A stretch of 64,000 nucleotides of DNA from Streptomyces populi. GTDB taxonomy: Bacteria > Actinomycetota > Actinomycetes > Streptomycetales > Streptomycetaceae. Below, piece by piece: positions 34,070 through 43,449 of the stretch. The position numbers were made by a program, and so were the translations under genes. The DNA lies in contig NZ_KZ626845.1 in the NCBI RefSeq assembly GCF_002911015.1, forward strand, positions 1-64,000, read 5' to 3'. Numbering within the stretch: the first letter of the stretch is position 1; every line of letters starts with the position of its first letter. The notes beneath the pieces were generated by a model. That model saw nothing but the letters and a program-made list of their open reading frames with translations, searched no databases and was not told the origin of the DNA.

Positions 34070-34211
34070 CGCTTCACCTTAGTCCGGACCGGGTCCCCCG
34101 TTGATCGGGGACGGACCGCCGGGACCGGTCCGCGCGGCCGGCCGGGGCCGCCGGAGTTCTTCCCGTCGTCGCCCGTCGCCGGGCCGAACGGTCTTCTGAA
34201 AGGGTGGGGGA

Positions 34212-34604
34212 ATGACGGATCCGCGGGACATGACGACCCTGCTCATCGTGGACGGCGCCAATGTGGTGGGGTCCGTACCGGACGGCTGGTGGCGGGACCG
34301 TCGCGGCGCCGCCGAGCGGCTCAGGGACAGCCTGGCGGAGTCGGCCGGGCGGGGTCTGCCCGGCCGGCCCGGCCCGCTGGAGATCGTCCTGGTGGTGGAG
34401 GGCGCGGCGCGCGGGGTGGCCTCCGTTCCGGGGGTCCGGGTGGAGCAGGCCCCGGGCAGCGGCGACGACCGCATGGTGGAGCTGGTGGCCGGGGCGCGGG
34501 ACCGCCGCTGTCTCGTGGTCACGGCCGACCGCGAACTGCGGCGACGGGTCGGCGAACTGGGCGCCGAGGTCGCGGGACCGCGCACCGTGCGTCCCCGGCC
34601 CTGA
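34212..34604 (+). CDS. NYN/PIN-like small protein (130 aa)
   Basis: TLLIVDGANVVGSVPDGWWR, VLVVEGAARGVASVPGVRVE, SGDDRMVELVAGARDRRCLV and VTADRELRRRVGELGAEVAG give the alternating strand/helix pattern and acidic residues (Asp in VDGAN, GDD, TADREL) of PIN/NYN-type nucleases such as YacP/Rae1. Streptomyces orthologues are often labelled NTP pyrophosphohydrolase without evidence. AAAGGGTGGGGG lies directly upstream of the ATG. A ribonuclease role is plausible but unproven. Confidence 0.6.
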   Translation: MTDPRDMTTLLIVDGANVVGSVPDGWWRDRRGAAERLRDSLAESAGRGLPGRPGPLEIVLVVEGAARGVASVPGVRVEQAPGSGDDRMVELVAGARDRRCLVVTADRELRRRVGELGAEVAGPRTVRPRP

Positions 34605-34719
34605 CGGCGGACGGCACGGACACGGACGCCGGGGAGGCGGGGAGGGACCGGCGCGCTTCGGCCTCGTGCTTCCCGGCGGGGTGCGGGAGGCGCGGGGCCG
34701 ACGGACATCACCGGGCGTG

Positions 34720-36243
34720 TTACCGGACCGCGCCGCCGGGCGGGTCCTGGGAACCGTCCGCGACCGACTCCGGACCGCGCCCCAGACGGCTGTGCGTGCG
34801 CCCGTAGAGGAAGTACACGACGATGCCGATCACCATCCAGATCGCGAACCGCAGCCAGGTCTCCGCCGGCAGGTTCAGCATCAGCCACAGCGTCGCGAGC
34901 ACCGACAGGATCGGTACGAAGGGCACCCACGGGGTACGGAAGGCGCGGTGCAGGTCGGGGCGGGTGCGGCGGAGCACGACGACGCCGACCGCGACCACGA
35001 TGAAGGCGAAGAGCGTGCCGATGTTGACCAGTTCGGCGAGCTCGCTGAGGGTGGTGAAGCCCGCGAGGATCGCGATGACGACACCGAGCAGGATGGTCGG
35101 CCGGTGCGGGGTGCGGAACTTCGGGTGGACGCGGGAGAAGAACCGCGGCAGCAGTCCGTCGCGGCTCATCGCGAAGAAGACACGGGTCTGGCCGAGCAGC
35201 AGGATCATGCAGACCGTGGTCAGTCCGACGGCGGCGCCGAAGCTGATGACGCCCGCGTACCAGGGGTGTCCGGTCGCCTTGAACGCGTCGGCGAGCGGTG
35301 CGTCGATGGACAGTTCGGTGTACTTCTGCATGCCGGTGACCACGATCGACACCAGGACGTAGAGCGTGGTGCAGATGAGGAGCGAACCGAGGATGCCGCG
35401 CGGCATGTCCCGCTGCGGGTTCTTGGTCTCCTCCGCGGCCGTCGCGACCACGTCGAAGCCGATGAAGGCGAAGAACACGACGGAGGCCGCGGTGAAGATG
35501 CCCATCACGCCGAAGTTGGTCGGCGCCCAGCCGAACATCAGCTGGATCAGCGGCGCCTTGATCCCGCTGCCCGCCTCCACGGCCTGCGCCTTGGGGATGA
35601 ACGGCTTGTAGTTGTCGCCCTCGATGAAGAAGGCGCCCGCGATGATCACGATCAGGACGACGGTGACCTTGATCGCGACGACCAGCGTGGTGATCCGGGC
35701 GGAGAGCTTCACGCCGACGACCAGGATGGCGGTGAGCACCAGTACCAGCGCGGCGGCGAGGATGTCGAAACCGAAGCCGGTGGCCCCGTCACGGCCCCCG
35801 AGCGAGTCCGGAAGGTGCCAGCCGGCGTTGTCCATCAGCGAGCGCACGTAGCCCGACCAGCCGACGGCCACCACCGCCGTGCCGAGCGCGAACTCCAGGA
35901 CCAGGTCCCAGCCGATGATCCAGGCGGGCAGTTCCCCGAGGGAGGCGTAGGAGAACGTGTACGCGGACCCCGCGACCGGGACCGTGGACGCGAACTCCGC
36001 GTAGCAGAGGGCCGCCAGCCCGCAGGCGACACCCGCGGCGACGAACGCCAGCGAGACTCCCGGCCCCGCGTTCTCCTTGGCCACCTTGCCGGTGAGGACG
36101 AAGATGCCGGTACCGATGATGACACCGACGCCGAACACGGTGAGGTCCAGAGCGGACAGCGACTTCTTGAGCGCGTGCTCCGGCTCCTCGGTGTCCAGGA
36201 TCGACTGTTCGACCTTCTTCGTCCTGAAGAGGGTGTTGCTCAC
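34720..36243 (-). CDS. APC-superfamily amino acid permease (507 aa)
   Basis: Twelve or so membrane segments. The first conserved segment is LTVFGVGVIIGTGIFVLTGK, the APC substrate-binding GxGxIIGxGIF motif. YAEFASTVPVAGSAYTFSYA, VVFFAFIGFDVVATAAEETK and LGQTRVFFAMSRDGLLPRFF follow, all typical of cationic amino acid transporter/YfnA-type permeases. The start is GTG 36243: GGGAGG lies 7 nt upstream, whereas an ATG at 36276 has no ribosome site. The substrate cannot be told from sequence. Confidence 0.9.
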   Translation of the reverse strand: MSNTLFRTKKVEQSILDTEEPEHALKKSLSALDLTVFGVGVIIGTGIFVLTGKVAKENAGPGVSLAFVAAGVACGLAALCYAEFASTVPVAGSAYTFSYASLGELPAWIIGWDLVLEFALGTAVVAVGWSGYVRSLMDNAGWHLPDSLGGRDGATGFGFDILAAALVLVLTAILVVGVKLSARITTLVVAIKVTVVLIVIIAGAFFIEGDNYKPFIPKAQAVEAGSGIKAPLIQLMFGWAPTNFGVMGIFTAASVVFFAFIGFDVVATAAEETKNPQRDMPRGILGSLLICTTLYVLVSIVVTGMQKYTELSIDAPLADAFKATGHPWYAGVISFGAAVGLTTVCMILLLGQTRVFFAMSRDGLLPRFFSRVHPKFRTPHRPTILLGVVIAILAGFTTLSELAELVNIGTLFAFIVVAVGVVVLRRTRPDLHRAFRTPWVPFVPILSVLATLWLMLNLPAETWLRFAIWMVIGIVVYFLYGRTHSRLGRGPESVADGSQDPPGGAVR

Positions 36244-36331
36244 GGACGTACCTCCCACGCTTGTCGTCCTCGACATGATCGAGAGGGCGCAGGTAGCACG
36301 TATGCCCCGATATGACCCGCATCACGCCGAC

Positions 36332-36372
36332 GGGCCGGTTCCGCCACCCGTACAGGGTGCTGGAACCGGCCC
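36332..36372 (-). terminator. Terminator hairpin after dxs
   Basis: GGGCCGGTTCC (36332-36342) pairs with 36362-36372; the loop contains a smaller CACCC/GGGTG stem. It lies 20 nt beyond the dxs stop and upstream of the permease gene. Confidence 0.75.
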
Positions 36373-36392
36373 ATCGGCGGTGTGCGGATGCG

Positions 36393-38324
36393 TCAGTCGC
36401 GCGCGGGCTGTACCGCGTCCACGGTCTGCGCGTCGGTGCCCTCGAAACGCCCGTCGAGCTTGGCGACGAGGCCGGTGACCTGGCGGGCGATGTCCGGCGC
36501 GGTCAGCCCGATCTCGGCCATGACCTCGGCGCGGGAGGCGTGGTCGAGGAAGCGCGGCGGGATGCCGAAGTCACGCAGCGGGACGTCGACGCCCGCGTCG
36601 CGCAGGGCCTGTGCGACGGCCGAGCCGACACCGCCGACCCGGGAGTTGTCCTCGACGGTGACGACCACGCGGTGCTGCTCGGCGAGCGGCGCCATGGCCT
36701 CGTCCACCGGCTTGACCCAGCGGGGGTCGACGACGGTGGTGGAGATGCCCTGCCGGTCCAGCAGGGAGGCGATCTCCAGGCACATCGGGGCGAGCGCGCC
36801 GACGGAGACCAGCAGCACGTCGGGCGTGTCGGTGCCGGGCTCCCGCAGGACGTCCATGCCGCCGATCCGGCCCACGGCGGGGACGGCCGGGCCGACCGCG
36901 CCCTTGGAGAAGCGCACCACGGTCGGCGCGTCCTTCACCTCGACGGCCTCGCGCAGCTGGGCACGGACCTGGTCGGCGTCACGCGGCGCGGCGAGCCTGA
37001 GGCCCGGGACGACCTGGAGGATGGACATGTCCCACATGCCGTTGTGCGAGGCGCCGTCGGTGCCGGTGACGCCCGCGCGGTCCAGCACGAAGGTGACACC
37101 GCACTTGTGCAGGGCCACGTCCATGAGGACCTGGTCGAAGGCCCGGTTCAGGAAGGTCGCGTAGACGGCGAAGACGGGGTGCAGTCCACCGGTGGCGAGG
37201 CCCGCCGCGGAGACGGCGGCGTGCTGCTCGGCGATGCCGACGTCGTAGACCCGCTTGGGGAACACCTTGGCGAACCGGTCGAGGCCGACCGGCTGGAGCA
37301 TCGCGGCGGTGATCGCGACGATGTCCTCGCGCTCCTTGCCGAGCGCCACCATCTCGTCGCCGAAGACGGAGGTCCAGTCGGCGCCGGAGGAGGCGATCGG
37401 CAGGCCCGTGTCCGGGTGGATCTTGCCGACGGCGTGGAAGCGGTCCGCCTCGTCCTGGAGGGCCGGCTGGTAGCCGCGGCCCTTCTCGGTGAGGCAGTGC
37501 ACGATGACCGGGCCGCCGAAGCGCTTGGCGCGGGTCAGGGCCGACTCCAGCGCCTCGATGTCGTGGCCGTCGATCGGACCGACGTACTTCAGGCCGAGGT
37601 CCTCGAACATGCCCTGCGGGGCGATGAAGTCCTTCAGGCCCTTCTTCGCGCCGTGCAGGGTCTCGTAGAGCGGCTTGCCCACGACCGGGGTGCGCTCCAG
37701 GAGGTCCTTGCCACGGGCCAGGAAGCGCTCGTAGCCGTCGGTGGTGCGCAGGGTCGCCAGGTGGTTCGCGAGGCCGCCGATGGTCGGCGCGTACGAACGC
37801 TCGTTGTCGTTGACGACGATGACCAGCGGGCGGTCCTTGGCGTCGGCGATGTTGTTCAGCGCCTCCCAGGCCATGCCGCCGGTGAGCGCGCCGTCACCGA
37901 TGACGGCGACCACGTGGTCGTTCCGGCCGAGGACCTCGTTGGCCTTCGCCAGTCCGTCGGCCCAGCCGAGGACGGTGGAGGCGTGCGAGTTCTCGATGAC
38001 GTCGTGCTCGGACTCGGCCTGCGCCGGGTAGCCGGAGAGGCCGCCCTTCATCTTCAGCCGGGAGAAGTCCTGCCGGCCGGTGAGCAGCTTGTGGACGTAG
38101 GACTGGTGGCCCGTGTCCCACAGCACCCTGTCCTTCGGTGACTCGAAGACGCGGTGCAGGGCGATGGTCAGCTCCACGACGCCGAGGTTGGGGCCGAGAT
38201 GGCCCCCGGTCTTGGAGACCGCGTCGACGAGGAAGGTCCGGATCTCCCCGGCCAGCTGGTCGAGCTGCTCCAGGGTCAGCCGGTCCAGATCGCGCGGTCC
38301 CGTGATGCGGGTCAGCAGCGCCAC
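36393..38324 (-). CDS. dxs: 1-deoxy-D-xylulose-5-phosphate synthase (643 aa)
   Basis: A full-length [41 protein letters not shown] (His for TPP), [20 protein letters not shown] with [10 protein letters not shown] (TPP/Mg motif), [37 protein letters not shown] (catalytic Glu), [20 protein letters not shown]. It condenses pyruvate and glyceraldehyde-3-phosphate, the first step of the MEP isoprenoid pathway. AAGGAGG lies 6 nt before GTG 38324. It is a single-gene unit with its own terminator; two palindromes stand upstream. Confidence 0.96.
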   Translation of the reverse strand: MALLTRITGPRDLDRLTLEQLDQLAGEIRTFLVDAVSKTGGHLGPNLGVVELTIALHRVFESPKDRVLWDTGHQSYVHKLLTGRQDFSRLKMKGGLSGYPAQAESEHDVIENSHASTVLGWADGLAKANEVLGRNDHVVAVIGDGALTGGMAWEALNNIADAKDRPLVIVVNDNERSYAPTIGGLANHLATLRTTDGYERFLARGKDLLERTPVVGKPLYETLHGAKKGLKDFIAPQGMFEDLGLKYVGPIDGHDIEALESALTRAKRFGGPVIVHCLTEKGRGYQPALQDEADRFHAVGKIHPDTGLPIASSGADWTSVFGDEMVALGKEREDIVAITAAMLQPVGLDRFAKVFPKRVYDVGIAEQHAAVSAAGLATGGLHPVFAVYATFLNRAFDQVLMDVALHKCGVTFVLDRAGVTGTDGASHNGMWDMSILQVVPGLRLAAPRDADQVRAQLREAVEVKDAPTVVRFSKGAVGPAVPAVGRIGGMDVLREPGTDTPDVLLVSVGALAPMCLEIASLLDRQGISTTVVDPRWVKPVDEAMAPLAEQHRVVVTVEDNSRVGGVGSAVAQALRDAGVDVPLRDFGIPPRFLDHASRAEVMAEIGLTAPDIARQVTGLVAKLDGRFEGTDAQTVDAVQPARD

Positions 38325-38431
38325 CCGTGCCTCCTTGCAGTGATCGAGCTGTTGCCGGGTTCGTCGAGTCTAATGTTCCGCCATTTCGGGCGCGGGCCGG
38401 GTCCGGCGATCCACGCCACGCGAACGGCGCA

Positions 38432-38461
38432 TCCGGACGGGAACATGTGTTCCCGTCCGGA
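38432..38461. repeat. 30-bp near-continuous palindrome upstream of dxs
   Basis: 14-bp arms (38432-38445 and 38448-38461) around TG. It lies in tandem with the xyl terminator, 107 nt upstream of dxs. It may be a second terminator or part of dxs control. Confidence 0.6.
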
Positions 38462-38466
38462 CGTGA

Positions 38467-38500
38467 CTGTGCCCGGCACCGCCATTGGTGCCGGGCACAG
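38467..38500 (-). terminator. xylFGH operon terminator
   Basis: A 14-bp perfect stem (38467-38480 with 38487-38500) with a 6-nt loop, 21 nt after the xylH stop codon. Confidence 0.85.
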
Positions 38501-38520
38501 GCCTGGGTGGGTGATAACCC

Positions 38521-39810
38521 TTACGCGCGACCCGCGGACTTCTGGGTCTTGCGGGTGACGGCGTCGATGACGACCGTGGCGAGCAGAACGCCACCGGTGA
38601 TCATGTACTGGACCGGCGAGGCGATGCCCTGCAGGGCCAGACCGTACTGGATCGAGACGATCACCAGGACACCCAGCAGGGCGTTCCAGGTGCGGCCACG
38701 GCCACCGAAGAGGCTGGTGCCACCGATGACGGCCGCCGCGATGGCGTTCATCAGGAGGTCACCGCCGCCCGCGCCCTGGTTGGCGGAGGCGATCTTCGAG
38801 GCGATGAACAGACCGCCGATGGCGGCGAAGGTACCGGAGATCGAGAAGACCGAGATCCGGATCATCTCGACGCTGATACCGGCACGGCGGGAGGCCTCGA
38901 CGCTGCCGCCGAGCGCGAAGATCTTCCGGCCGAAGGCGGTGCGGCGCAGCACGAAGTCCGTGACCAGCAGGACCGCGAGGAAGATCACCACGGCGAGCGG
39001 CAGGCCCTTGTACTGGTTGTACATGACCGCCACGCCGAAGGAGAGAACACCCAGCAGCACCGTGCGGGCGATGGTCTCGCCCACCGGGCGGGACGGCACA
39101 CCGGCCGCCTCGCGGCGCTTGTTGCCGAGGTAGGAGCTGAGGAAGAACCCGACGGTCACGACGGTCGCGAGTGCGTAGGCGGCGGCGACATCAGTGAAGT
39201 AGTAGCTGGTCAGCTTGGCGACGACGCCCTCGCTGTCCAGGTTGATGGTGCCGTTGCTGCCGAGGATCTGGAGCATGAGGCCGTTCCAGAACAGCAGACC
39301 CGCCAGGGTGACGGCGAAGGCCGGCACACCGATGCGCGCGAAGAAGAAGCCCTGGATCGCACCGGCGACCGTGCCGGTGAGGATGGCCAGGACGAACGCG
39401 AGCCACTCGTTCATGCCGTGGGTGACGCTGAGCACCGCGAACGTGGCGCCGGCGACACCGGAGAGCGAACCGACCGACAGGTCGATCTCACCGAGCAGCA
39501 GCACGAAGACGATGCCGACCGCGATCATGCCCGTGCCGACCATGGCGACGGAGATGTCGGAGATGTTGCCCGCGGTGAGGAAGTTCGAGTTCAGGCTCGC
39601 GAAGATCGCCCAGATGACGATCAGGCCGATGACGACCGGGATGGAACCCAGGTCGCCGGACCTCATCTTGCGCTTGAACTCGCCGACGTAACCGGCGAGG
39701 CCCTGCTCGCGGACGAGCAGACGCGGGTCGACGGCGGTGACCGCCTTGGCGGCCGCCGCCTTGTTCTCCACCTCGTGGGAGGCTGCCTCAGAAGTCTTGT
39801 CGATGCTCAC
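38521..39810 (-). CDS. xylH: Xylose-type sugar ABC transporter permease (429 aa)
   Basis: A permease of the XylH/RbsC (CUT2) family with about ten membrane helices: IPVVIGLIVIWAIFASLNSN, VFVLLLGEIDLSVGSLSGVA (family signature), FFFARIGVPAFAVTLAGLLF, LGGSVEASRRAGISVEMIRI (EAA-like loop), GGTSLFGGRGRTWNALLGVL. It forms the membrane channel with XylG and XylF. The GTG start overlaps the xylG stop by 4 bp. S. coelicolor SCO6011 is, from memory, the counterpart, next to rok7B7. Confidence 0.9.
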   Translation of the reverse strand: MSIDKTSEAASHEVENKAAAAKAVTAVDPRLLVREQGLAGYVGEFKRKMRSGDLGSIPVVIGLIVIWAIFASLNSNFLTAGNISDISVAMVGTGMIAVGIVFVLLLGEIDLSVGSLSGVAGATFAVLSVTHGMNEWLAFVLAILTGTVAGAIQGFFFARIGVPAFAVTLAGLLFWNGLMLQILGSNGTINLDSEGVVAKLTSYYFTDVAAAYALATVVTVGFFLSSYLGNKRREAAGVPSRPVGETIARTVLLGVLSFGVAVMYNQYKGLPLAVVIFLAVLLVTDFVLRRTAFGRKIFALGGSVEASRRAGISVEMIRISVFSISGTFAAIGGLFIASKIASANQGAGGGDLLMNAIAAAVIGGTSLFGGRGRTWNALLGVLVIVSIQYGLALQGIASPVQYMITGGVLLATVVIDAVTRKTQKSAGRA

Positions 39811-40586
39811 TTCTGAGCCTCCCCGCTGCGCGCCGCCCGACGGGTCACGGCGTTCTCCGTGGCGCCCGTGATGGCGGAAATGATCTCTTCCTGCGAGGTC
39901 GACTTGACCTCGAAGACGCCGTTGTTGCGCCCGAGGCGCAGGACGGCGACCTTGTCGGCCACGGCCTTCACGTCAGCCATGTTGTGGCTGATGAGGATGA
40001 CCGCGTGGCCCCGCTCGCGCAGGCGCTCGACCAGGTCGAGGACCTGGGCGGTCTGCTCGACGCCGAGGGCCGCGGTGGGCTCGTCGAGGATGACGAGCTT
40101 GGGCTCACCGAGCATCGAACGGGCGATCGCCACGGTCTGGCGCTGACCGCCGGAGAGCGAGGCGATCGGGATGCGGACGCTGGGGATGCGGATGGACAGA
40201 GTGTCCAGCAGCTCGCGGGAGCGGCGCTCCATCTCGACCTCGTCCAGGACGCCGCGCTTCTTGAGTTCGCGTCCCAGGTAGAGGTTGCCCACGACGTCGA
40301 TGTTGTCGCAGAGCGCGAGGTCCTGGTAGACCGTCGCGACGCCCAGGTTCTGGGCGTCGTGCGGGCGGTTGATCTGAACAGCCTTGCCGTCCCACTCGAT
40401 GGAGCCCTCATCGATGGGGTGCACGCCGGCGATCGTCTTGACCAGCGTGGACTTTCCGGCGCCGTTGTCGCCCACCAGGGCGACCACTTCACCTGCGTGG
40501 ACTTCAAGCTCTACGTCGGTGAGCACCTGGACGGCACCGAATCGCTTGGAGACCCCGCGCAACGCCAGAACAGGCGTAGCGGACAC
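39807..40586 (-). CDS. xylG: Xylose-type sugar ABC transporter ATP-binding protein (259 aa)
   Basis: A single ABC ATPase domain: Walker A GDNGAGKST, Q-loop TVYQDLALCDNIDVVGNLYL, signature LSGGQRQTVAIARSM, Walker B KLVILDEPTAAL, switch His in ILISHNMADV. Many CUT2 sugar ATPases have two ATPase domains; this one has one, as in Streptomyces XylG. GTG 40586 is chosen because AAGGAG is 9 nt upstream, whereas an in-frame ATG at 40595 directly abuts it. It is separated from xylF by 190 nt with two hairpins. Confidence 0.9.
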   Translation of the reverse strand: MSATPVLALRGVSKRFGAVQVLTDVELEVHAGEVVALVGDNGAGKSTLVKTIAGVHPIDEGSIEWDGKAVQINRPHDAQNLGVATVYQDLALCDNIDVVGNLYLGRELKKRGVLDEVEMERRSRELLDTLSIRIPSVRIPIASLSGGQRQTVAIARSMLGEPKLVILDEPTAALGVEQTAQVLDLVERLRERGHAVILISHNMADVKAVADKVAVLRLGRNNGVFEVKSTSQEEIISAITGATENAVTRRAARSGEAQK

Positions 40587-40652
40587 GTGAACCATCTCCT
40601 TCGCCGCCTGACCCGGCGGGAGGTTGTGCAGAAGTATGCGGTGGGGGTTCCT

Positions 40653-40770
40653 TCCGGTGCCCCGCTTAGCTTGCGGGGCTGTTGGATGCGGGGCACCGGA
40701 GGAGCTTTGGATATACGAGTCACGTACGGGAATTCAGCGGCTGCGAATTCCCGTACGCGTGGACGACTCG
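40653..40770 (-). promoter_or_regulatory. Two tandem hairpins between xylF and xylG
   Basis: Hairpin 1, beyond xylF: CGTACGGGAATTC (40723-40735) with 40745-40757, 9-nt loop, extended outward by CGAGTC (40716-40721)/GACTCG (40765-40770). Hairpin 2: a 13-bp stem (40653-40665 with 40688-40700) that competes with a smaller CCCCGC/GCGGGG stem inside it. Such structures after a binding-protein gene usually stabilise its mRNA and lower downstream expression. Confidence 0.65.
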
Positions 40771-40777
40771 CGGTCGG

Positions 40778-41887
40778 TTACTGCAGGCCGGCCTTCTTGC
40801 AGGCCGCGGCGTAGGCCGGGGTGCAGATGTCCTCGACCTTGTACAGACCGTCCTTGACGACGGTGTCCTTGATGTTCTCCTTGGTCAGCGAGGTGACCGG
40901 GACCAGGAGGGACGGGATCTGCTTGTCGGTCGGGCTGTCGACCTTGTCCTTGGCGACGGAGTCGAGCGACTTGCCCTGGGCGAGCGCGACGGCCAGCTCG
41001 GCGGCCGCGTCGGCCTCCGGGGCGTACGGCTTGTAGACGCTCATGAACTGCTCACCCGCGAGGATGCGCTGCACACCCGCGAGCTCGGCGTCCTGGCCCG
41101 TGACCGGGACCTTGATGCCGGCGGCCTTCAGCGCGGTGATGATACCGCCAGCCATGCCGTCGTTCGCGGAGTAGACACCGATGATGTTCTTCTTGCCGAG
41201 GGCCGAGATCGCCGCCTCCATGTTGGCGTTGGCGTTCTCCGGCTTCCACTCCTTGGTGTCGTACTCCTTGCCCACGTTCACCTTGCCGTCGAGCACCTCG
41301 TGGGCGCCGGCCTTGAACTGAGCGGCGTTCGGGTCGGTGACCGAACCGTTCATCATGACGATCTTGCCGGACTTGGCCTTGGAGCCGAGCGCGCCGAGGA
41401 GCGCCTCACCCTGCGTCTTGCCGACGGTCTTGTTGTCGAACGAGGTGTAGGCCGAGATGGGGCCCTGCGCGAGGCGGTCGTAGGCCACGACCGGGATGCC
41501 GGCGTCCTTGGCCTTCTGGACCGAGTTCTTGATCGCGGCGGAGTCCACGGCGTCGACGATCAGCACGTCCACCTTGTTGGTGATCATGGTGTCGACCTGC
41601 TGGCTCTGCGTGCTCGCGTCCTGCTTGGCGTTGGCGTAGACGACCTCGCCCTTGTCGTTCGTGAGCTCCTTGACCTTCTTCTCGATCAGCGGCTTGTCGA
41701 AGCTCTCGTAGCGGGCCGTCTGGTTCTCCGGAAGGAGCAGACCGACCTTGATCGCGTCGCCCTTCTTCTCGGAGCTGGCGGAGCTGTCGCCGCCCTTGGA
41801 CTCCTTGGCGCTGCCACAAGCGGCCAGCGAGACAGCCATTGCACCGGCGGCAACGGCAACGGCGGCACGACGCATCTGCGTGTTCAT
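40778..41887 (-). CDS. xylF: Xylose-type sugar-binding lipoprotein (369 aa)
   Basis: A lipoprotein signal peptide (MNTQMRRAAVAVAAGAM, lipobox LAAC with Cys24) leads to a periplasmic-binding-protein type 1 fold: IKVGLLLPENQTARYESFDK, VDVLIVDAVDSAAIKNSVQK, IPVVAYDRLAQGPISAYTSF, IIGVYSANDGMAGGIITALK, VPVTGQDAELAGVQRILAGE. These match XylF-type D-xylose binding proteins. GGGAGG lies 7 nt before ATG 41887. It is first gene of xylFGH, with rok7B7 just upstream on the same strand. It is under likely control of the palindrome at 41967-41978. Confidence 0.92.
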   Translation of the reverse strand: MNTQMRRAAVAVAAGAMAVSLAACGSAKESKGGDSSASSEKKGDAIKVGLLLPENQTARYESFDKPLIEKKVKELTNDKGEVVYANAKQDASTQSQQVDTMITNKVDVLIVDAVDSAAIKNSVQKAKDAGIPVVAYDRLAQGPISAYTSFDNKTVGKTQGEALLGALGSKAKSGKIVMMNGSVTDPNAAQFKAGAHEVLDGKVNVGKEYDTKEWKPENANANMEAAISALGKKNIIGVYSANDGMAGGIITALKAAGIKVPVTGQDAELAGVQRILAGEQFMSVYKPYAPEADAAAELAVALAQGKSLDSVAKDKVDSPTDKQIPSLLVPVTSLTKENIKDTVVKDGLYKVEDICTPAYAAACKKAGLQ

Positions 41888-41966
41888 TCTCAAACCTCCC
41901 TGACGAGGCCGCGTCGTTGCGGCCGAGGTGGACTGGAGTCAACTCGGCCACACGTGCGACGTCAAG

Positions 41967-41978
41967 AAGTAAATACTT
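41967..41978 (-). promoter_or_regulatory. AT-rich palindrome upstream of xylF, candidate Rok7B7 operator
   Basis: AAGTA-aa-TACTT is a perfect 12-bp palindrome in a notably AT-rich island, 80 nt before the xylF start and 30 nt after the rok7B7 stop. A related AGTT-gtg-AACT element lies upstream of rok7B7 at 43295-43305. Rok7B7 is known to control xylFGH in S. coelicolor; that it binds here is inference. Confidence 0.45.
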
Positions 41979-42007
41979 AACGAGATGGCAACGGTGCCAT
42001 GCGTTCT

Positions 42008-43207
42008 CTAAGTGAAGGCAGGAGTTGCGGCCGACAGAGAACCGTCCAGAAGGGTCGAATCGCCCATCTCGCTGAGTGCGAGAGCGAGCGCCCCGAGCAC
42101 CTCCGCGCGGCCCCCGAGCGCCCCTGGCAACACCGAGAGTTGACGTGCGGCGCTGGGGATCGCATAGCGGCCGACAGACTCCCTGATGGGCCCGAGAACG
42201 AGCTCTCCGGCCTCGGCGAGATCGCCGCCGAGGACCACCCGGCTCGGGTTCAGCAAATTGCAGAGATTCGCGACTCCACTGCCGATGTGACGGCCGACGT
42301 CGGCGATCACCCGACGGCAGCCCGGATCTCCGTCCCGCGCCAGCCTGACCACACCCTCCATGGTCAGATCGGTACCATGACTGGACTGGAGGAGCGGCAG
42401 CACGTAGCGCGCCGCCGCGAAGGTCTCCAGGCACCCACGGTTACCGCAACGGCAGACGGGGCCGGATTCATCAAGTGTAATATGCCCGATTTCTCCCGCC
42501 GTGCCACCCGGACCGCGGTAGATCTTGCCCTCTATGACCAGGCCCGCCCCGACACCGCTGGCGACCTTGATGTACGCGAGATCCCGGACCCCGCGCCCGC
42601 TGCCCCAGACCATCTCGCCGAGTGCGCCCAGATTGGCGTCGTTGTCCACGTGCACCGGCACGCCGAGCCGCCCCCGCAGCTCCTCGGCGGGCCTGGCGCC
42701 GGTCCAGCCCGGCAGGATCGAGGTGGAGCCCAGGGTGCCCGATTCCACGTCGATGGGGCCCGGCACGCCGAGCCCCACGCCCGCGATCTTGGAACGGTCG
42801 ACGCCCGTCGCCTCGATCAGGCGGCTGACCAGCTCCTCGGCCCGATCGAAGCCCTGCGCCGCGGAGGCGTCCACATCCAGCGGCTCGGACTCCTCGGCCA
42901 GCACCTGATGGGCCAGATTCCCGACAGCGACGCGCAAATGGGTATGCCCGAAGTCGACGCCGATGACAATGCCGGCGTCCCCGCTCAAGGACACGCTGCG
43001 CGCCCTGCGACCGCCGGCCGAAGTGGGTGTGACCTCGACCGTCCCGCCGTCCTTGAGTTCACGAACGATATTGGAAACGGTCGCGGCCGACAGGCCCGTC
43101 GTCCTCGCGATCTCCGCCTGCGTGAGCGAACCGGCAAGCCGCACCGCTCGCACGACGCGCTCCAGATTGGCTCGGTGCAGCGACGACTGCGACCCCGGAG
43201 TCTCCAT
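42008..43207 (-). CDS. rok7B7: Rok7B7, ROK-family transcriptional regulator (399 aa)
   Basis: A winged helix-turn-helix (residues about 11-65: RANLERVVRAVRLAGSLTQA, EIARTTGLSAATVSNIVREL) is joined to a ROK sugar-kinase-like domain (IVIGVDFGHTHLRVAVGNLA, IAGVGLGVPGPIDVE, VHVDNDANLGALGEMVWG). The zinc motif VCRCGNRGCLE lies near residue 255. In S. coelicolor Rok7B7 (SCO6008) is a pleiotropic regulator of xylose transport, carbon repression and antibiotic production. ATG 43207 is used (GGAG 11 nt upstream); a GTG at 43219 overlaps the ribosome site. It lies between xylFGH and ngcEFG on the same strand. Confidence 0.9.
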   Translation of the reverse strand: METPGSQSSLHRANLERVVRAVRLAGSLTQAEIARTTGLSAATVSNIVRELKDGGTVEVTPTSAGGRRARSVSLSGDAGIVIGVDFGHTHLRVAVGNLAHQVLAEESEPLDVDASAAQGFDRAEELVSRLIEATGVDRSKIAGVGLGVPGPIDVESGTLGSTSILPGWTGARPAEELRGRLGVPVHVDNDANLGALGEMVWGSGRGVRDLAYIKVASGVGAGLVIEGKIYRGPGGTAGEIGHITLDESGPVCRCGNRGCLETFAAARYVLPLLQSSHGTDLTMEGVVRLARDGDPGCRRVIADVGRHIGSGVANLCNLLNPSRVVLGGDLAEAGELVLGPIRESVGRYAIPSAARQLSVLPGALGGRAEVLGALALALSEMGDSTLLDGSLSAATPAFT

Positions 43208-43395
43208 CGACTCATCCACTCCTGCCCATAGCCGGGCGGCCCCGATGCCGCCCGTGTGATCTGGGTCACGTCAACGGGACCCCGGTCACTTACAAGTTGT
43301 GAACTCCAAGCTCCGCTGAACGGGTTACCGCAGTCAAGTCCTTGACGGAAATCAGGGCCGCCCAGTCATGTTCGAATCGTGACCTGCCCCGGACA

Positions 43396-43432
43396 CACGT
43401 GCGCCACCCCCGGGACGGAGGTGGCGCACGTG
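43396..43432 (-). terminator. ngcEFG operon terminator
   Basis: CACGTGCGCCACC (43396-43408) pairs with 43420-43432 around an 11-nt loop, 18 nt after the ngcG stop. Confidence 0.85.
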
Positions 43433-43449
43433 ACGGACGGGACGATTCG

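Noticed and set aside
36243..36276. ATG 36276 as start of the amino acid permease
   Set aside because: No ribosome site; GTG 36243 has GGGAGG 7 nt upstream.
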